A DNA stretch of 64,000 nt from Martelella lutilitoris (GTDB lineage Bacteria; Pseudomonadota; Alphaproteobacteria; Rhizobiales; Rhizobiaceae): contig NZ_VCLB01000009.1 of the NCBI RefSeq assembly GCF_005924265.1, forward strand, positions 221,436 through 285,435. The letters run 5' to 3'. The position numbers and the translations under genes were made by a program. Positions 56,425 to 64,000 of the stretch are shown in pieces. The stretch's first letter is position 1, and every line of letters starts with the position of its first letter. The notes beneath the pieces are model-generated. The model searched no databases. It was not told the origin of the DNA and saw nothing but the letters and a program-made list of their open reading frames with translations.

Positions 56425-56511
56425 GCGGACGTGGCGAAACTGGTAGACGCAAGGGACTTAAAATCCCTCGACCGATTGGTCATGCGGGTTCGAGCCCCGC
56501 CGTCCGCACCA
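56425..56511 (+). tRNA. tRNA-Leu(UAA)
   Basis: The gene starts GCGGACGTGGCGAAACTGG and ends with acceptor CGTCCGC, A and an encoded CCA. The anticodon arm GGGACTTAAAATCCC holds TAA. The long variable arm and TTCGAGCCC T-loop fit leucine. I saw no integrase or duplicated tRNA end nearby. Confidence 0.97.
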
Positions 56512-56685
56512 TGGATTCTCGAAACACGCATATGGCATGCGCCATCCGGACCGCAGGCGCGCCCGGGGCATGATAAGCGCCAATTATAGCTCTTTATAGC
56601 TCTGAACCGCGCCTTCAGACTTGCCGGGCTACCCCCGAAACATCTGCTGAACGAGAAGCGCAGAAAGGACAGGCTGCGCTCGTAA

Positions 56686-56719
56686 CAAAAAAGAAAAACC
56701 CGGCCACGAGGACCGGGTT
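56686..56719 (-). terminator. Terminator of the porin gene
   Basis: On the minus strand AACCCGG (56719-56713) pairs with CCGGGTT (56703-56697), followed by TTTCTTTTTT, 25 bases after the porin stop. It is a strong intrinsic terminator suited to a highly expressed gene. Confidence 0.88.
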
Positions 56720-56743
56720 TCCCAAACTAGACCTAAACGCGTC

Positions 56744-57838
56744 TTAGAAGTCGCGCTGCAGACGGAACCAACCGCCCCAAGTGTCGTCCTTGAAGTAGGA
56801 GTCCGGCAGGTCGGCATAGTCGAAGTTGACCTTGGCGGACAGGCCGTCAACGATCTCGTAGTCGAACAGAGCGCCGAAGGTGTAGAAGCTCTTGTTCGAA
56901 GCCGTCGGGATGTTGACCGACGTCCACTGGATAGCCGGCGTGATGGTGAACTTGTCGGTGACGTCAAGAGCGTAACCGGCAGCCAGCTGCCATTCGGCAT
57001 AGATCGAGTTCGGAGCCGGAGCGCCAGCAAAGGGATAGCTGTCGAACCAGTCATCGAAGGTGTTGGCATAGGCGTTCCAGCCCGAAGCCCACGAAGCACC
57101 GAGGTCAAGCTGACCCGGGCCGAGAGCGAGCGACGTCATCGCACGAACCGAACCGTCTTCGTTGAAGGTGTCGTAGCCACCGTCAACCTTGAAGCCGATA
57201 CCGCCAGCCTGGAAGCCGACACGACCGGAAACGCCGATGCGAGCCAGGTCAGGGTCACCCATGTAGCCAACCTGCGAAGCCGTCAGAGCGTCAAGCGAGA
57301 GACCGGCTACGAAGCCGTCGCCCGTGAAGACGTAACGCATCGAGTTGAACTTGGTGTTGCCCGACAGGTCGTCGATTTCGCCGACAAGACCTTCATCCCA
57401 GTAGCTCTGGAAATAACCGGCCTGGAAGCCGCCGAGAGCGAGGTAGGTCTGGTCGAGACCGAAGGTCGTGCCCGAACCGCCGGCGCTGTGCGCTTCAGCG
57501 TTCATCTTGATAACGCCGGTCAGGACACCGAGTTCGGTTTCCGTCTTGCTGGCGATGTCAATCTGAGCCTTGGTGAAAACGTCCCAGGTGCCCGGCTGAC
57601 CAGCGGCCCACATCGGGGTCGTCTTGCTCAGGGCGCTAACCTGGAAACGGACATAACCGCCGATGTCGAGGCAGGTTTCGGTGCCCGGGATGTAGAAGTA
57701 GCCGGCACCAAAGGTGTCGCAGACTTCAACGTAGTTGGCAGCTACAGGCTCAATGACCACAACCGGGTCGGCAGCCTGGGCGCCGGAAGCTGCTGCAACT
57801 GCTGCAGCGGAGCCGAGGAGAAGGCTCTTCACGTTCAT
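56744..57838 (-). CDS. Outer-membrane porin, Omp2/RopA type
   Basis: This 364-residue porin has a clear signal peptide (MNVKSLLLGSAAAVAAASGA ending QAA). The mature start ADPVVVIEPVAANYVEVCDT and LDIGGYVRFQV are typical of the alphaproteobacterial porin family, with two cysteines near residues 42 and 56. The C-terminus is an amphipathic strand ending in Phe (GWFRLQRDF). Codon use is strongly biased, as expected for an abundant protein. GGAGG lies 7 bases before ATG 57838. A strong terminator follows. Confidence 0.94.
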   Translation of the reverse strand: MNVKSLLLGSAAAVAAASGAQAADPVVVIEPVAANYVEVCDTFGAGYFYIPGTETCLDIGGYVRFQVSALSKTTPMWAAGQPGTWDVFTKAQIDIASKTETELGVLTGVIKMNAEAHSAGGSGTTFGLDQTYLALGGFQAGYFQSYWDEGLVGEIDDLSGNTKFNSMRYVFTGDGFVAGLSLDALTASQVGYMGDPDLARIGVSGRVGFQAGGIGFKVDGGYDTFNEDGSVRAMTSLALGPGQLDLGASWASGWNAYANTFDDWFDSYPFAGAPAPNSIYAEWQLAAGYALDVTDKFTITPAIQWTSVNIPTASNKSFYTFGALFDYEIVDGLSAKVNFDYADLPDSYFKDDTWGGWFRLQRDF

Positions 57839-58263
57839 AATGACCTCCAAATAAGGTTTAAAGCGGGTCTGGGATTTTCGCCGAGGCGTTCCCTGCCCCA
57901 TCCCCTGGTTTCAAGAAGACCGGGCCGTCTCGCCCTCACTTCCGAGGTTGAACATACAAGACCGCGTCGCGATCGCAATCACCAATCAACCCGAATGCGG
58001 TCTTGGGACCGTCCTTACCTGCTTGCTGTTGCGGATTGGCAACAAGTCCCCCTCCCGGAAGGCCAAATCTTTACAAAAGGTAAAGAAAACAAGAGCGAAA
58101 CGGCCAGCCCATGGCGCGTCAATCCCGACAATTCCGGCCGATAACGGCAAATCACCCCCTGAATCGATGCGGCCAAACGACGGAAGAACGCGCCCGAAGC
58201 GTTGAAACCGGCCGCGCCTCGCTTGCCAAGGGGAATCACCACGCAAGCCACAGCGACCGGAAA
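57839..58263. other. Porin upstream region
   Basis: About 425 bases separate the porin start from the dnaE stop, both on the minus strand. It must hold the porin promoter; a weak pair TTGCGA-N16-TATGTT lies around 57955-57985, which would give a 5' leader of about 110 bases. No coding frame is convincing. A conserved small RNA cannot be excluded. Confidence 0.45.
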
Positions 58264-61770
<3,507 letters not shown>

Positions 61771-61872
61771 GTCTTATCCCGGACCTTGATTTTCGCAGGC
61801 CAGCCCGGCCGGCGCAACGCCCACAAAACATATGCACAGAAAGCTCGAACCGCCGTGAGGCGGCAGGCGCTG

Positions 61873-61959
61873 CTACAATGAACTGATGATCAGCCCCATG
61901 CTGGTCAGAAACAAGGTGATCGAGAAAAATGCCGCCACATCGCGCAAGAGTTCAGTCAT
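61873..61959 (-). CDS. 28-residue membrane peptide under a LexA-controlled promoter
   Basis: The frame reads MTELLRDVAAFF then SITLFLTSMGLIISSL, with a hydrophobic helix over about residues 8-27 and a short charged N-terminus. GGAGG lies 5 bases before the ATG, an ideal ribosome binding site. Upstream is a promoter with a LexA box in its spacer (61988-62016). An ATG four codons earlier is possible but lacks the site. Caulobacter SidA, a 29-residue SOS-induced inner-membrane peptide, blocks division by acting on FtsW/FtsN; the resemblance here is in size, topology and control, and sequence homology cannot be claimed. It lies upstream of dnaE on the same strand. Confidence 0.7.
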   Translation of the reverse strand: MTELLRDVAAFFSITLFLTSMGLIISSL

Positions 61960-61987
61960 TTTCGCCTCCATTTCGCTTTATGTTTTT

Positions 61988-62016
61988 ATTATGTTCCGTT
62001 TTTGTTCCTTTTGCAA
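61988..62016 (-). promoter_or_regulatory. SOS promoter with LexA box in the spacer
   Basis: On the minus strand TTGCAA (62016-62011) and CATAAT (61993-61988) are 17 bases apart. Between and touching them, GAAC-N7-GAAC (62007-61993) is an exact alphaproteobacterial LexA site (GTTC-N7-GTTC on the plus strand). LexA would therefore cover the polymerase site. The transcript would start near 61981 and reach the small gene after about 20 bases. Confidence 0.85.
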
Positions 62017-62138
62017 GCCGCTGATGCATTTTTTTACTTCCTCACCGGGCGCCGCGGCAGTTCAGGGCAATGCTGACGGCGGGAAAGCGCCACGATCAAG
62101 GCGACGCCGCCGGCGCCGGGAAAACCGTTCCAGGTCCC

Positions 62139-62934
62139 ATGACGACCTTCGACACGACATCGCCCGGGTTTGATGTGTGTGGCTGCGGGACGCAACGGTG
62201 TCGCGATGAGGCGCGGCCAGAGCGACCACGGGGAGCCCTTCGTCGGCATGGGCGGCGTGTTCTTGCGCCGCGATCGCCAACCGAGGACGGAGGTGATCAA
62301 CGATATCAGCGGCGATGTCGCCAACGTCTTCCGCATCCTGCAGCGGCACTTTCCGCAGTTCATGGATACGCTCCGCTTCCAGATCGCAGGCCGCCGTGAA
62401 TTCGAACGCCTGATGAAGACAGACCCGACGACGCTGACCGATCTCGAACGCGCCGCCCGCTTCCTCTATTTCCAGCGGCTCGCCTTAGGCGGCAAAGTCG
62501 CCGGCCGGAATTTTGGGGTCAGCAAGACCACCGGCGCACGCTTCAACCTGGTCAAGCTCGCCTCGACGCTGGAGGACATCCACGAGCGCCTCGCCGGCGT
62601 CGTCATCGAGTGCCTGCCCTGGCAAGACTTCATCCGCCGCTATGACCGGCCGGGCATGCTGTTCTATCTCGACCCGCCCTATTGGGGAAACGAGGCCGAC
62701 TTTGGCGCGGGCGTCTTCGGCCGGGAGGACTTCGAGCGGATGGCCGACGTCATAGACGGTCTTCAAGGCACCTTCATCCTGTCCTTGAACGCCGTTCAAG
62801 GCGTCTATGAGACCTTTTCGCGGTTCGCCATTGAGGAGGTCGATTGCACCTATTCGATCGACGACGGGAATGGGAAGGGCGTGAAGGAGGTCATCATCTC
62901 GCCAGCAAACTCTTTGCGCGTGGCGGCCGAATGA
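62139..62934 (+). pseudogene. D12-class DNA adenine methylase, N-terminally decayed
   Basis: The typical start MTTFDTTSP begins at 62139 in one frame. The rest, from about 62173, is in another frame: the AdoMet motif EPFVGMGGVF, RAARFLYFQRLALGGKVAG, the catalytic LDPPYW and EVIISPANS to the stop at 62934. The GGK motif with its following helix and the PH-Y segment between these parts are missing or scrambled. Intact relatives are prophage or island Dam-type enzymes that methylate adenine. The longest single frame (ATG 62170 or 62173) gives about 254 residues that keep the catalytic motif but lack the first AdoMet element, so activity is doubtful. Confidence 0.7.
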
Positions 62935-63042
62935 AGCGGATGCGAGCGAAAGTCTTTCACGTCCGGCCGACGGAAGCACTCCGATTGCTCGTCTTCGGCC
63001 GCACCGAGAGCGATGGTCCGGTCATCATATAAGGAGACCGAC

Positions 63043-63261
63043 ATGAGTGACAACAAAATCGCCATCACCCAGATCATCAAAGCCACGCAGCGCGACGCCG
63101 AGGACATCATGAACCAGATCGACCTCGCGGCCGAGGACATCGGCCAGGGCCGCCGCAACAGCGCCATAGGCGCGCTCACACCCGTCGACGCCACGATCGA
63201 GCGGCTGGCCTCGCTGCTGGCGGCAGCGCGGGCTATTCATCGGGTGGCGGTGATGGATTGA
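63043..63261 (+). CDS. Small protein of unknown function
   Basis: This 72-residue protein (start MSDNKIAITQ) is predicted all helical, with AEDIMNQIDLAAEDIG in the middle and an Ala-rich end. AAGGAG lies 7 bases before ATG 63043, and a terminator follows at once. I do not recognise the family. It is downstream of the decayed methylase and may belong to the same mobile unit. Confidence 0.65.
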   Translation: MSDNKIAITQIIKATQRDAEDIMNQIDLAAEDIGQGRRNSAIGALTPVDATIERLASLLAAARAIHRVAVMD

Positions 63262-63264
63262 AAG

Positions 63265-63293
63265 CAAAAGCCCGCCTCGGATTAGAGCGGGCT
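63265..63293. terminator. Bidirectional terminator after the 72-residue gene
   Basis: AGCCCGC (63269-63275) pairs with GCGGGCT (63287-63293) around 11 bases. The minus strand continues with TTTTGC, the plus strand with ATCATGT, so it serves the converging unknown gene better than the small gene. Confidence 0.65.
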
Positions 63294-63383
63294 ATCATGT
63301 CGGATCCAGCCGCTTCAGCGTGGTCGCATGTTCAAGGTACGCGTGGGAACCTTGCTCCAGCCCCTATGCGGCCCGCACGTGCT

Positions 63384-63866
63384 TTATGTTGAAGCGTTGA
63401 GCAACTCTGCCATGAGCTTTCTAAGGCTGTCGGTCGCTCCGATGTCAGATGACCCGCCGAAGACGCGTTTCGTCCATTCGTTACACGCTTCATGATAATT
63501 GATTAGCGCCTGACAGTCGGTAACCGTCTTCGGCGGGAAAAACCCCATAACTGATGACCATGCGGTAATCGAAACCTTCACAAGTTCTTGAATGCAGGCT
63601 TCGAGTAAGTTCTCAACTAGGAAAGGTCCCATATGGGCGTCTTTATCGGGCAGAGGCCGGAGCATTGTGAAACCCGCGAAAGTTGGATGACCACACAAGA
63701 CGCATAGGCGCTTATAGTGCTCAGCGCGTTTTTTCGTCGTGAAACCATCACGCTTGTCCAAGGCATCGCGGATTTTTATTGGGCTAAAGACTGCCTGCCG
63801 CTTTCCCTCTGATATCGTCTTCCACTGTTGGATCAGTTTTGGGTCTGTTTGCAGATAATCCAGCAA
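63384..63866 (-). CDS. Unknown protein, probably cut by the IS element
   Basis: The frame gives 160 residues with a possible zinc pair (CVLCGH near 55) and segments PFLVENLLEACIQEL and WTKRVFGGSSDIG. I do not recognise the family. The only start at 63866 is a TTG, and the frame stays open upstream into the IS end, so the true N-terminus was probably lost when the IS inserted. Base composition is lower in GC than its surroundings, suggesting transfer. Confidence 0.55.
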   Translation of the reverse strand: MLDYLQTDPKLIQQWKTISEGKRQAVFSPIKIRDALDKRDGFTTKKRAEHYKRLCVLCGHPTFAGFTMLRPLPDKDAHMGPFLVENLLEACIQELVKVSITAWSSVMGFFPPKTVTDCQALINYHEACNEWTKRVFGGSSDIGATDSLRKLMAELLNAST

Positions 63867-63877
63867 CCAACCACTCT

Positions 63878-64000
63878 CTAGGCTGTGTGGACGGATTTGA
63901 TGAGGTTGAATGCTGCAGCGATTGACACGATGGCTGAAAAGTTGCGTTTGGTTTTCTCGCAGCGCAGAGCCACCCGTTTGAAGCGCTTGAGCTTTCCTAC
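63878..64000 (-). mobile_element. IS5-family (IS427-like) transposase, C-terminal end, partial
   Basis: On the minus strand the last 40 codons read GKLKRFKRVALRCEKTKRNF and then a hydrophobic AAAFNLIKSVHTA before TAG at 63880-63878. This ending (RVALRCEKTKRN ... IKSVHTA) is typical of IS427-group transposases. The rest lies beyond the right edge, so the inverted repeat and target duplication cannot be checked. Confidence 0.85.

Noticed and set aside
61886..62173. 95-codon plus-strand frame over the SOS promoter
   Set aside because: It has no ribosome binding site and is antisense to the 28-codon gene, which has the full expression signals.

Overview
The window is a GC-rich chromosomal segment of an alphaproteobacterium of the order Hyphomicrobiales (Rhizobiales). 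It is probably Rhizobiaceae-like: it carries exoR, an Omp2-type porin, a fused SecDF, LexA and ANTAR signals of alphaproteobacterial type, and the housekeeping order dgt-argS-SPOR-nagZ-scpAB-tatABC-serS-surE-pcm-lytM-yajC-secDF. The genus cannot be fixed from the sequence alone.

Positions 1-12543, all on the minus strand, form a nitrate assimilation locus. Transcription runs from nasA (nitrate reductase fused to a CysJ-like diflavin reductase) through nasT and nasS (the nitrate-responsive RNA antiterminator pair) to nrtA, nrtB, a double-ATPase nrtC/D and nirB, which is cut by the left edge. Both nasA and nrtA have a leader with two hexaloop hairpins, and the second hairpin shares bases with an intrinsic terminator. 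This is the architecture expected for NasT (ANTAR) control. Because nasT and nasS lie just downstream of nasA, they may regulate their own expression.

Positions 12600-13703 are a decayed island next to a tRNA-Ser(GCU). It holds a frameshifted DUF488 gene, a lone type I-E-like CRISPR repeat and the wreck of a tyrosine recombinase.

Positions 13827-25173 are a catabolic island. A sugar-type ABC transporter, an argininosuccinate-lyase-family enzyme and a PfkB kinase are read leftwards. A ROK regulator, a large PIG-L deacetylase and an EamA exporter are read rightwards. A 36-bp palindrome lies between the two units. The substrate is unknown; a conjugate of an amino sugar is an inference.

Positions 25229-28998 hold the phosphoketolase/acetate kinase operon behind an FNR/FixK-like promoter. 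From trmFO (29351) to the porin (57838) the content is mostly conserved housekeeping: protein export (SecDF, YajC, TatABC), two homologues of mitochondrial complex I assembly factors, cell-envelope factors, chromosome condensation (ScpAB), tRNA charging, the purine-type permease, xthA, exoR and tRNA-Leu(UAA). dnaE follows.

The right end is accessory. Upstream of dnaE is an unannotated-looking 28-residue membrane peptide with a strong ribosome binding site, driven by a promoter whose 17-bp spacer contains a perfect alphaproteobacterial LexA box. It is a candidate SOS-induced division inhibitor and the most interesting item here. After it come a decayed DNA adenine methylase, small unknown genes, and the end of an IS5-family transposase that runs off the window.
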